A stretch of 64,000 nucleotides of DNA from Natrinema pellirubrum DSM 15624 (lineage in GTDB: Archaea > Halobacteriota > Halobacteria > Halobacteriales > Natrialbaceae), in assembly GCF_000230735.2 (NCBI RefSeq), contig NC_019962.1:2542001-2606000 (forward strand), written 5' to 3'. Shown piece after piece: positions 25,763-36,514 of this stretch; position 1 is the first letter of the stretch; each line of letters opens with the position of its first letter. Below the pieces are notes generated by a model. It ran no database searches. It was not told the origin of the DNA and worked only from the letters and a program-made list of their open reading frames with translations. The translations under genes and the position numbers were made by a program.

Positions 25763-27643
25763 ATGACAGAATCACCATCCAACGGCAGCGACACGGTCGA
25801 CGATAATCGCCGAACAACGGGCCACGAGCGGTCGACTGCCGGGATCGAGAACCGACTCGAGACCGAGGGTGATCCCGGCTTCGCCGGCGACCTCGAGTAC
25901 GAGGTCGTGACGACCCCGGTACTCGTGATCGGGGCGGGCGCGGCGGGCGCTCGCGTCGCGATCGAACTCGCCGAGTCGGGGATCGACCCGCTCGTGATCG
26001 GCAAGCGCGATCACGGCGACGCTCACACGACGTGGGCAGCTGGCGGCGTCAACGCCGCGCTGGGCTCGCTCGATCCCGAGGACGACTGGACGATCCACGC
26101 GGCGGACACGTTCAACGAGGGCCATCACCTGAACGATCCCGACGCGGTCGAACTGACGGCGCGGGAGATGCCCGACCATATCCGCGAACTCGCCGAGTGG
26201 GGCATGCCGTTCGACCGGACCGACGATGACGAGATCAATCAGCGATACTTCGGCGCCCAATCCTACCGGCGGACCTGCTTCGTCGGCGACCGGACCGGCG
26301 AGGCCATGCTCGAGACGCTGGTCGACCGCGCTCGCGAACTCGAGGTGCCCTACCGCGAGAACGTGATGATCACGCGCCTGCTCTCGGACGGCCGCCGCGT
26401 CGACGGGGCCGTCGGCTTCGATATGGAGACCGGCGAGGGGCTGCTCTTCCGGACGAACCACGTCGTCCTCGCGGCCGGCGGGTTCTCGGCGCTCTATCAC
26501 CGCCACTCCTCGCGCGACGACGAGAACAACGGCGACGGACAGGCGCTGGCGCTCGAGGCCGGGGCGCGACTCGTCGACCTCGAATTCGTCCAGTTCCATC
26601 CGACCGGGATGGTCGGCGACCGCTACGGCGAGCAGTGGGACGGCCGACTCGTCACGGAGGCAGTCCGCGGTGAGGGCGGCCGGCTCTACAATTCGGAGGG
26701 CGAGCGGTTCATGGAGCGCTACTCCCCCGACCAGATGGAACTCGACGCCCGCGACGTCGTCGCGCGGGCCATCGCTCAGGAGGTGCGGGAGGGCCGCGGG
26801 ACCGAGGACGGCGGGGTCTTCCTCGATGTCTCCCACCGGGACGATCAGTACGTCCGCGACCGGCTGCCGTCGATGGTCGAGCGTTTCGAATCGCTGGGCG
26901 TCGACATCACCGAGGAGCCGATGGTGGTCGGGCCGACGGCCCACTACACGATGGGCGGGGTCGACATCGACTTCCGAACAGGCGAGACCGGCGTGGACGG
27001 TCTCTACGCCGTTGGCGAGACGGTCGCTGGCGTCCACGGGGCGAACCGCCTCGGCGGGAACTCGCTGGCCGAGACCGTCGCGATCGGCAAACTCGTCGGC
27101 GCTCACGTCGCGGCCGCGGTGACCGACGGCGACGACGATCCGACCCTCACCGACGGCCAGCGGGCGCTGGCCGAACGGGAGTTCGAGGCGCTGCGGGAAC
27201 TCGCCGCTTCGGACGGCACCGTCACGCCGACGGCGCTGCTCGAGGACCTCGGCGACCTGCTGTGGGACCATGCCGGCATCCTCCGCGACGACGCGGGGCT
27301 CCGGGAGGGGCTCGCGAAACTGGACGCCCTGCGGGAACGCACCGCCGATCTCCGCGTCGCGGGCGACCGGACCTCGAAGTCGTTCGAGTACGCCGTGGAC
27401 CTCTCGATGAGCCTCACCGTCGCCGAGGCGATGCTCCGGGCCGCCCTCGAGCGCACCGAATCCCGCGGCGCACACTACCGGACGGACTACCCCGACACGG
27501 CCGACGACTGGCGGGTGAACCTCGTCGTCGCCGTCGAACCGGAGGGGCTCTCGTTCAGCCGGCGCGGCGTCGGCGACCCCAGCCCGGCCGTCCGGGCGGC
27601 CCTCGAGGCCGACCACGAACTCGACTATCACCACCTCGAGTGA
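25763..27643 (+). CDS. Stand-alone fumarate reductase/succinate dehydrogenase-like flavoprotein
   Basis: The 626-residue FAD protein shows VLVIGAGAAGARVAIELAES (FAD-binding), THTTWAAGGVNAALGS, FVQFHPTGMVG, RGEGGRLYNSEGERFMERY, HYTMGGVDIDF and GANRLGGNSLAET, the full set of the SdhA/FrdA/aspartate-oxidase family. No iron-sulfur or membrane-anchor subunit genes adjoin it and no nadA/nadC, so its partner and whether it acts as fumarate reductase, aspartate oxidase or another dehydrogenase are unknown. A second, operon-encoded SdhA is at 39425. ATG 25763 is used; the extra 17 residues upstream look unnatural. Confidence 0.88.
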   Translation: MTESPSNGSDTVDDNRRTTGHERSTAGIENRLETEGDPGFAGDLEYEVVTTPVLVIGAGAAGARVAIELAESGIDPLVIGKRDHGDAHTTWAAGGVNAALGSLDPEDDWTIHAADTFNEGHHLNDPDAVELTAREMPDHIRELAEWGMPFDRTDDDEINQRYFGAQSYRRTCFVGDRTGEAMLETLVDRARELEVPYRENVMITRLLSDGRRVDGAVGFDMETGEGLLFRTNHVVLAAGGFSALYHRHSSRDDENNGDGQALALEAGARLVDLEFVQFHPTGMVGDRYGEQWDGRLVTEAVRGEGGRLYNSEGERFMERYSPDQMELDARDVVARAIAQEVREGRGTEDGGVFLDVSHRDDQYVRDRLPSMVERFESLGVDITEEPMVVGPTAHYTMGGVDIDFRTGETGVDGLYAVGETVAGVHGANRLGGNSLAETVAIGKLVGAHVAAAVTDGDDDPTLTDGQRALAEREFEALRELAASDGTVTPTALLEDLGDLLWDHAGILRDDAGLREGLAKLDALRERTADLRVAGDRTSKSFEYAVDLSMSLTVAEAMLRAALERTESRGAHYRTDYPDTADDWRVNLVVAVEPEGLSFSRRGVGDPSPAVRAALEADHELDYHHLE

Positions 27644-27709
27644 GCCCTCGCGGGACCCACCGAGACGCCTATGGGTCTCCGGTCCCCTACACCCGTCTCA
27701 TACCTGTCC

Positions 27710-28300
27710 ATGAACGACGAGGCACACGACGTTCTCCGTGCGGATCCCGTGATGGCCGGGCTGCTCGACCGACACGATCCCTACGTCGAACCCGACTGGA
27801 GCGAGTACGAGCGGCTCTGTATCTCGATCATCAACCAGCAGCTCTCGACCGCGAGCGCCGCGGCCGTCCGGGAGCGGGTCTTCGAGGTCCTCGATGGGGA
27901 AGTGACGCCGGAATCGGTACTGGCTGCCGACGACGAGGCGATTCGCGACGCCGGCCTCTTCCGGCGCAAGATCGAGTACGTGCGAAACGCCGCCCGCGCC
28001 TTCCGGGAGAACGATTACAGCCGGACCGGCCTCGCCTCCCACTCCGACGGGGAGGTCGTCGACCTGCTGACCGAGATCACGGGGATCGGCGAGTGGACCG
28101 CCCGGATGTATCTGCTGTTCGTCCTCGAGCGGCCCGATGTCCTCCCGCTCGGTGACCTCGCTGTCCGCCGCGGGATCGAACAGTTGTACGCCGACGGCGA
28201 GGAGTTGACCCGCGCGGAGATGCGCGAGATCGCCGAGCCGTGGCGGCCCTACCGCAGCGTCGCGACGCGCTATATCTGGGCCGAGTACGAGTCCGACTGA
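27710..28300 (+). CDS. HhH-GPD DNA-3-methyladenine glycosylase (AlkA-like)
   Basis: The 196-residue protein is a helix-hairpin-helix glycosylase. It has LCISIINQQLSTASAAAVRE (early helix pair), the hairpin ITGIGEWTARMYLLF, and the catalytic Asp in VLPLGDLAVRRGIEQ. AlkA-type enzymes remove alkylated purines in base excision repair. No 4Fe-4S cluster cysteines are present, separating it from MutY/Nth. Start ATG 27710 (MNDEAHDVL) avoids a 13-residue extension overlapping the upstream intergenic region. Confidence 0.92.
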   Translation: MNDEAHDVLRADPVMAGLLDRHDPYVEPDWSEYERLCISIINQQLSTASAAAVRERVFEVLDGEVTPESVLAADDEAIRDAGLFRRKIEYVRNAARAFRENDYSRTGLASHSDGEVVDLLTEITGIGEWTARMYLLFVLERPDVLPLGDLAVRRGIEQLYADGEELTRAEMREIAEPWRPYRSVATRYIWAEYESD

Positions 28301-28347
28301 GCCGCCCGGCGGGCCGGCATCGCCGCTTGCCCGGCAGGCGAGGGTGG

Positions 28348-28361
28348 TGTTACCGGTAACA
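28348..28361. promoter_or_regulatory. 14-base perfect palindrome, possible operator
   Basis: TGTTACCGGTAACA is a perfect palindrome in the 238-base gap between the glycosylase and the pentad-repeat gene. A half-site TGTTAC recurs near 28424. Such a palindrome could be a homodimeric regulator site for 28539-29822. No regulator is adjacent. Confidence 0.4.
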
Positions 28362-28538
28362 ACGCTTTGGAGACCGCTCGAGCGCTGAAACGGGACGAAA
28401 CGATCGACACTGTCGCCGGCAACGAGTTGTTACGGGCCGGCTCCTGCCGGCCGATCTCGGGGGTCGGAGAAACGAGACACTGAACCGACGGGACGGCCGC
28501 GTCGACTGAAGTGCGGCGGCATCCGGACTCTACTGGAG

Positions 28539-29822
28539 ATGGCAAACGACACGTCCCCGACGGACACGGACACACCGGACCAGCGCCGAATGACCAGCGA
28601 TCCCGAGCGGGTCAGGGAGTGGGCCGAGGCCCGCGACGCCGTCCCGGTACGGGTCCGGGAGGGCGACGAACACGGCCACTCGTTCGCCCGCCGTGACGAA
28701 CTCGGCGAGGACCACGAGGAGTACTCCTGGGACGAGTTCGAGCGACGGTTCGACGACGAGGGCTACGTCTTCGTTTACCACGAGGACGAGCCGACCGGCG
28801 AGGGGCTGGGCTTTTTCGAGATCGTCGAGCGCGAGCGGGCCTTCGAGCGGGCGGATCTCGGCCGCGACGAACTCGAGGACTCGCTGCGACGCGGCGAGAC
28901 GGTGACGACCGAGATCGTCGAGACGCAGGTCGTCGAGACCGAGGTCGTCGAGCGGGACACGATCGAGAGCGAGGTGGTCGATACGGAACTGGTCGAACGC
29001 GAGATCGTCGACTCCGAACGCCGCGCCCGCGAGGTCGTCGACACCGAGTTCGTCGGTGACGATATGATCGAGGTAACCGTCGACGAAACCCGCCTCGAGA
29101 CGGTCGAGGAGATCGAACGATACATCGTCGAGAGTCGGGTCGTCGACGTCGACATCGAACGGGATCAGGAGATGGAACGCGACGAGATCGAGACGGACGT
29201 CGAACTCGAGAGCGTCCAGCGATCGATCCTCGAGAGCGATGTCGTCCGCTCGAGCGTGGCCCCCGACGAAGTCCTCGAGCGGGAAGTCATCCAGAGCCAG
29301 CGTACCGAGGGCGACGCCGTCCGGAGCGAACTCATCGAGCGCCGTACCGTCGAGGAGCAACGCGACGAGCGACTGGAGCTGCGATACGTTCTCGAGGAGT
29401 CGGAACTGGTCGAGTCCGACGTCGTCAGCAGCGAGTTGCTCGAGGGTGAGATTATCGACGTCGAGGAGTACGGCTCGATGGTGGCCGGCGAGACCGCCGG
29501 TGTCGCAGGTGACGAGACGATGGGGGACGCCGACGTGACCGGTATCGAAGGCGAGAACGCGGCGGCCGGCGAGACGGCAGCGCCGACGGTCGAACTCTCG
29601 AGGGACGACCAGGGAAAAGACGTCGTCGACGAGTCGGGCCAGCAGATCGGGATGGTCGCCGCAGTCGAGGGCCAGACCGCCTACATCGATCCGGAGCCGG
29701 GGCTCACCGATCGGCTCAAGGCCCGCATGAACTGGGGCGGTCACGGCGGCGACGACTACCCGGTCGAGGCCGCACAGATCTCGGCCATCAGGGACGACGA
29801 GGTCGTCATCCGCAGCGAGTGA
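28539..29822 (+). CDS. Three-part protein: DUF-like N-terminal domain, pentad-repeat stalk, PRC-barrel-like C-terminal domain
   Basis: The 427-residue protein begins with a small domain (about 17-105) seen in many short bacterial and archaeal stress-type proteins: VREWAEARDAVPVRVREGDE ... SWDEFERRFDDEGYVFVYHE. From about 120 to 312 comes a highly acidic region in which a pair of adjacent aliphatic residues recurs every five positions (TEIVE, TQVVE, TEVVE, SEVVD, TELVE ...; later LESDV, LIERR, LVESD), about 38 pentads. Residues about 350-427 resemble a PRC-barrel (GKDVVDESGQQIGMVAAVEG ... YPVEAAQISAIRDDEVVIR). There is no signal peptide or membrane segment. The function is unknown; a long spacer joining two small domains is the plain reading. 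Confidence 0.75.
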   Translation: MANDTSPTDTDTPDQRRMTSDPERVREWAEARDAVPVRVREGDEHGHSFARRDELGEDHEEYSWDEFERRFDDEGYVFVYHEDEPTGEGLGFFEIVERERAFERADLGRDELEDSLRRGETVTTEIVETQVVETEVVERDTIESEVVDTELVEREIVDSERRAREVVDTEFVGDDMIEVTVDETRLETVEEIERYIVESRVVDVDIERDQEMERDEIETDVELESVQRSILESDVVRSSVAPDEVLEREVIQSQRTEGDAVRSELIERRTVEEQRDERLELRYVLEESELVESDVVSSELLEGEIIDVEEYGSMVAGETAGVAGDETMGDADVTGIEGENAAAGETAAPTVELSRDDQGKDVVDESGQQIGMVAAVEGQTAYIDPEPGLTDRLKARMNWGGHGGDDYPVEAAQISAIRDDEVVIRSE

Positions 29823-29918
29823 GAGACCGGCCGCGGCGGGGGACCGCGACCGGGCGATGAGCGGTCCCAGCGAACGCGATGGTTTGTCGGACGAATCAGC
29901 GACGGCGCGAGCGCTCGT

Positions 29919-32395
<2,477 letters not shown>

Positions 32396-33739
32396 TTACT
32401 CCTCTTCTTCGGGCGTGTCTGGCACGTCGCCGTCGATCCGGCGGCTCACGTCGACCTGATAGTTCTCGAGGATGTCCCGGCCGAGGATGACGGGGTAGTC
32501 CATGTGGCTGCGGTCCTCGACGCTTGCCGTGACGGTGTGTTGGTTCCCGCCGACCCCGACGACGACGTCGACGACGGGGCGGCTCTTCGATTGCTTGCTG
32601 CTGCCCGAGCGGACGCGGGTGATGGACTTGATCGGGCCGGCACCGATGTCGGCGGCCAGCCCGGTGTCGATGCTCGTCCGTGTCGCGCCCGTGTCGGATT
32701 TTGCCAGTATCGTCTTCGAACCGCTCGTGCCCGAGAGAACGACCTCCTCGGTGTAGCCGATTACCGCCGGCTCCGTCGCCGACGCCACCGTGTCCGGCGG
32801 CTGGGCCGTCGGTCGGGAGTCGTCGAGGACGTTCGCGATGTCACGCACGCGATCGTCGTCGACCTCGCCGCCGGCGCGCTCGATCGCCAGCTTTGCGATG
32901 TAGGGGGCCGGGCTCACCTGCGTCGCCTCGTAGAGTCCCTTGAACCCCGCCGTCGGGTTGACCTCGAGGACGTACCAGCCGTCGTCGCCCTCGACGAGGT
33001 CGACGCCGGCGTAGTCGAGACCGACGACGCCGGCCGCCTGCCGTGCCATCTCGGCGGCCTCCTCGGGGAGGTCGTCGGTCGCGTCCTCGACGGAGCCCCC
33101 GAGCGCGACGTTCGTTCGCCAGTCGTTGTCCGGCGCGTAGCGATACATCGCGGCAACGACCTCGCCGCCGACGACGTACACCCGTAGGTCGCGGTGACGG
33201 ACGTCCTCCTGATCGACGAGTTCCTGCAGGAAGGCATAGCGGTTGCCGACCTTCGCGTTGATCGGGTCGTCGGGGCCGACCTTCCAGGTCCCTCCGCCGT
33301 GGGTTCCGATCGCGGTCTTGTACACGGCCTCTTCGCCGTACCGATCCCGCGCGGCGTTCAGCCGGTCGCCGCTCAACGCGAGGGTCACGTCCGGGGTCCG
33401 GATCTCGTTGGACGCCAGCGCGGTCGCCGTCGACAGTTTGTGGATCGCGGTCAACACCGTGTTCGGCTCGTTGAGCATCGGCACGAGCTGGGTAAAGGTG
33501 TTGGCAAGTCCCAGTTCCTCCGCTGGCTGTTCGGTGTTCGACAGCAGCATCCGGTTGGCGATCACGTCGACGTCAGGCTCGAGGACGGGGGTTCCATCCG
33601 TGACGCTGACGGACGTGTTTTCGGCACGGAGCCACTCGGTGTCGTGGCCGAGATCTTCGGCGGCGTTGAGAATCGCTTTGGTCTCCTTGCTCGTATGTAG
33701 ACTCAGTACCCCGACAGTGACGGGATCGGAAACAGCCAT
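32396..33739 (-). CDS. RimK-type ATP-grasp ligase fused to retropepsin-like protease
   Basis: The 447-residue protein has an N-terminal RimK-like preATP-grasp and ATP-grasp module (about 5-290): IANRMLLSNTEQPAEELGLA, VYKTAIGTHGGGTWKV (phosphate-loop-like), DLRVYVVGGEVVAAMYR, and metal-binding WYVLEVNPTAGFKGL. The C-terminal about 130 residues match the RimB/'ATP-dependent zinc protease' retropepsin-like family, with active-site Asp-Thr-Gly in LAKSDTGATRTSIDTG and YPVILGRDILENYQVDV. The predicted activity is attachment of an amino acid to a peptide or small molecule by one half and cleavage by the other. ATG 33739 begins MAVSDPVTVGVLS. Confidence 0.88.
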   Translation of the reverse strand: MAVSDPVTVGVLSLHTSKETKAILNAAEDLGHDTEWLRAENTSVSVTDGTPVLEPDVDVIANRMLLSNTEQPAEELGLANTFTQLVPMLNEPNTVLTAIHKLSTATALASNEIRTPDVTLALSGDRLNAARDRYGEEAVYKTAIGTHGGGTWKVGPDDPINAKVGNRYAFLQELVDQEDVRHRDLRVYVVGGEVVAAMYRYAPDNDWRTNVALGGSVEDATDDLPEEAAEMARQAAGVVGLDYAGVDLVEGDDGWYVLEVNPTAGFKGLYEATQVSPAPYIAKLAIERAGGEVDDDRVRDIANVLDDSRPTAQPPDTVASATEPAVIGYTEEVVLSGTSGSKTILAKSDTGATRTSIDTGLAADIGAGPIKSITRVRSGSSKQSKSRPVVDVVVGVGGNQHTVTASVEDRSHMDYPVILGRDILENYQVDVSRRIDGDVPDTPEEEE

Positions 33740-33820
33740 ACGGAACCGACACCGAGACGGCAGATAAGTATTGATAGTTCCGGAACTGACAGTCAACAAT
33801 AATGACCAGTCACGGCCGTA

Positions 33821-35290
33821 TTACCCGATGACAGACCGAACTTGTCCCGGATCGACCAACCCGCTCAGCACCGCCAGCGCACCCCACGTGATGGCTCCCA
33901 CTGCGATCGCGCCGAACAGCATAAAGAGGTTCGAGACCAGCGGCGTCACCAGCAACACGGCCACGCCCATCACGCCCGTTATCCCACAGATCATTCCGGT
34001 CGTCCGGGCAAGCCGCCGAACGTTCAGGCCGAGTTCGGTGTGGACGATATAGAGGTTCACCGCGACGTAGACCGAGTGGGTCGCCACCGTCGCGATCGCC
34101 GCACCGACGACCCCGATCGCTGGGATCAAGACGATGTTCAGCCCGAAGTTGGCGACCGCCGTACCGCCCTTCGCGACGGCTCGAGCGCGGGCGCGGCCGA
34201 GGTAATCCAGACTGTCGCTGGTCAGGTTCGTGATCGCCTGCAACACGACGAAGCCGGCAAGCACCTGTAACACGGGGACCGCACCGGCGTAGTTCTGCCC
34301 GATCACCATCGTCAGGAACGGTTCGGCGACGATCGCCAGCCCGACCGCCGCCGGGATATAGAGCAGGAGGACGTTCGTCAGCGAGGTCTCGTAGATCCGT
34401 CTGGCCTCCTCGAGTTGGTCGGCAGCCTTCTGTTCGCCGAAGTTCGGCGAGATGGTAAAGCCCAGCGACTCGGCGGGCGCGAGGACGAAGTCGGTGATCT
34501 GTTTGCCCAGCGTGTAGAACGCGACCGCGGCGGGGTTCAGAAAGATCCCGACCAGCACGATGTCGATCTGCTTGTCGATGACGTTCGCGCTCCGGGTCGC
34601 CGTCAGCGGGAGGCTGTACTCGAGCAACCGTTTCGAGAGTCCCGCTTCGTACTCGTCGGCGGCGTCGTGGCGGGCGTAGAAGCCGTAGTAGAGGATGCCG
34701 ATCCCGACGGCCCCGGCGATGGCATATCCGACGACGTAGCCGAAGAAGGCACCGAGCGCACCGAAGCCCGCAAGGACGAACCCGACGGCAAAGAGCAGCC
34801 GCCCCGCGCCGCTGATCGCTTGCACGATCGCGCTGTAGCCCAGATGATTAAAGCCCTGCAAGGCGACCTGCGAGAAGGTACTCGCGGAGAAGACCACGAG
34901 ATAGACGACGCCGGCCGCGAGGAACGGGGCCGCCCCCGGCTCGCCGAGCGCGGTCGCGAGCCACTCGTGGTAGACCAACAGGACGTAGCCGACGACCGCG
35001 AGCAGGATTACTTTGACCGTGATCGTCGTCTCGAGGAGATGGGGGACCTGCCCGGGGTCGGTCTCGCGGTACTCGGAGATGTACCGTGCGACCGACCGGG
35101 ACAGCCCCAGGTCCGCGAACAGCTGGACGATCGCCAACACCCCGATCGCCCAGTAGAGCGCGCCGTACCCGTCCGGGTCCAGCAGGTACCGCGCCAGTAC
35201 GAACATCAACAGCGCGCTCGAGAGCATGTAGATCCCGCGCGCGACGAGCGTTGCCTTGAAGCCGTGGACGATGTGATCCTCCCTGTTCAT
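33821..35290 (-). CDS. Polysaccharide/oligosaccharide flippase family membrane protein
   Basis: The 489-residue protein has about 12-14 hydrophobic segments and belongs to the Wzx/MATE-like polysaccharide exporter superfamily. Landmarks: N-terminal GFKATLVARGIYMLSSALLM, LGLSRSVARYISEYRETDP, and central LEYSLPLTATRSANVIDKQI DIVLVG. Such proteins move lipid-linked glycans across the membrane, as in haloarchaeal N-glycosylation (AglR-type). No glycosyltransferase genes adjoin it, so the substrate is unassigned. ATG 35290 begins MNREDHIVHGF; the upstream extension is not protein-like. Confidence 0.9.
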   Translation of the reverse strand: MNREDHIVHGFKATLVARGIYMLSSALLMFVLARYLLDPDGYGALYWAIGVLAIVQLFADLGLSRSVARYISEYRETDPGQVPHLLETTITVKVILLAVVGYVLLVYHEWLATALGEPGAAPFLAAGVVYLVVFSASTFSQVALQGFNHLGYSAIVQAISGAGRLLFAVGFVLAGFGALGAFFGYVVGYAIAGAVGIGILYYGFYARHDAADEYEAGLSKRLLEYSLPLTATRSANVIDKQIDIVLVGIFLNPAAVAFYTLGKQITDFVLAPAESLGFTISPNFGEQKAADQLEEARRIYETSLTNVLLLYIPAAVGLAIVAEPFLTMVIGQNYAGAVPVLQVLAGFVVLQAITNLTSDSLDYLGRARARAVAKGGTAVANFGLNIVLIPAIGVVGAAIATVATHSVYVAVNLYIVHTELGLNVRRLARTTGMICGITGVMGVAVLLVTPLVSNLFMLFGAIAVGAITWGALAVLSGLVDPGQVRSVIG

Positions 35291-35312
35291 AGTAGCCGAC
35301 GGAGACACGCGG

Positions 35313-35335
35313 CGCTGCCGACCGAGCCGGCAGCG
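35313..35335. repeat. Short inverted repeat upstream of flippase
   Basis: CGCTGCC and GGCAGCG at 35313-35319 and 35329-35335 with a 9-base spacer could form a 7-bp hairpin, about 25 bases upstream of the minus-strand flippase start. The rest of the 287-base gap to the GNAT gene shows nothing coding. Confidence 0.35.
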
Positions 35336-35577
35336 ACCCACTGACTGACGACTCGAGGGATCGCACAATTGTAATGGGGAGCCAACAGTCCGAAGGGATG
35401 GACAACAGCCACGGCGATGTCGGGGTCACGCGGCGGGGCTCGATCGGGCCGAGAACGCCCGGTCGAGAGTGTGGGACCCATAACCGACCGGAAACCGCGG
35501 AAAGGACCGCCTACGGGGGTCGCACTCGACCGGTCGAAGCGAAGAAAACGCCGTCAGTGAACGCCTCGCGGACCCTG

Positions 35578-36330
35578 CTAGAGGTACGAGGAGTCCCAGC
35601 GGGTCGCCTTGCGACGGTTGCCACACTCGTTACACTCGATGCGTCCCATCGCGTCCATGGCGTTGTCGATCGAATCGCAGTTTCCACAGAACCAGGCGTA
35701 GTGGTCGGTGCGGTCGTCGTCGCTGTAGGCCACGTAAAACGGTGCCTGCGATCCTCTGGCGGCCTCGCCGTAGCTCACGTAGACCGTCTCACCGTCGACG
35801 GTCAGTTCGTCGACCGTCCCCCACTCGCCCTCGTCCTCGAGGTCGGCCTCGACGTAGACGTTCTCGGTGAACGTTTCCGAGCCGATCTCGACCTCACGCT
35901 GGCCCGCCTGCTCGAAGCCGTGACTGCGGTAGAACTGGTTGCCGCCCTCGTTGTCCGCGAGGACGAAACACTGGATCCCGTCGGCCCCCTCCTCGAGGAG
36001 TCGCTCGCGGGTACGAACCAGCAGGCGCACACCCGTCCCATCGCCGCGGTGGTCCGGGTGGACGTGGAGCCAGAGCAGTCGGCCGGTGTTGGCCCGCTGA
36101 CCGACCAGTTCGCTCTGGGAAAAGCCCGCGAGTTCGCCGTCGCGTTCGACGAGCAAGAACAGCGTCCGGTCGTCCGCGAGTTCGTCCGCGAGCGGGTCGC
36201 CGTACCACTGTTCGACCGCCTCGTCGATGGTTTCGGGCTCGAGGAAGTCAGTGTACGTCGAACCCAGCGAGTCGCGGGCGATCGTCCGAATCGCTTCGGC
36301 GTCCGAATCGGTTGCCTCTCGGATCTTCAT
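35578..36330 (-). CDS. GNAT acetyltransferase fused to a C-terminal zinc ribbon
   Basis: The 250-residue protein has a GNAT domain in its first 155 residues with acetyl-CoA motif HVHPDHRGDGTGVRLLVRTR and DNEGGNQFYRSHGFEQAG. Residues about 160-200 form a linker with VDGETVYVSYGEAARGS, and the C-terminus holds a four-cysteine zinc ribbon: FCGNCDSI ... IECNECGN (C-x2-C ... C-x2-C). The ribbon suggests binding to a protein or nucleic acid partner. An ATG two codons upstream (36336) is equally usable. Its acceptor is unknown. Confidence 0.85.
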   Translation of the reverse strand: MKIREATDSDAEAIRTIARDSLGSTYTDFLEPETIDEAVEQWYGDPLADELADDRTLFLLVERDGELAGFSQSELVGQRANTGRLLWLHVHPDHRGDGTGVRLLVRTRERLLEEGADGIQCFVLADNEGGNQFYRSHGFEQAGQREVEIGSETFTENVYVEADLEDEGEWGTVDELTVDGETVYVSYGEAARGSQAPFYVAYSDDDRTDHYAWFCGNCDSIDNAMDAMGRIECNECGNRRKATRWDSSYL

Positions 36331-36514
36331 GAGCATCCATACTACTGCCAGATACAAAACGTATGCCCACGCTCCCAGTCGCTGGTAGACGTTGTTCGAG
36401 GGAAACGGCTGTTCTCCGGGAAAACTGGCACTGGGCAGTCACGGTCGATCGAGCGTCGAGGCTCGAGGCGGTCCGAGGGGGAACATTCACGTCGCTGCTC
36501 CCGGAGAACGTGAT

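Noticed and set aside
25772..27634. 620-codon antisense frame over the flavoprotein
   Set aside because: Shadow of a clear FAD enzyme.
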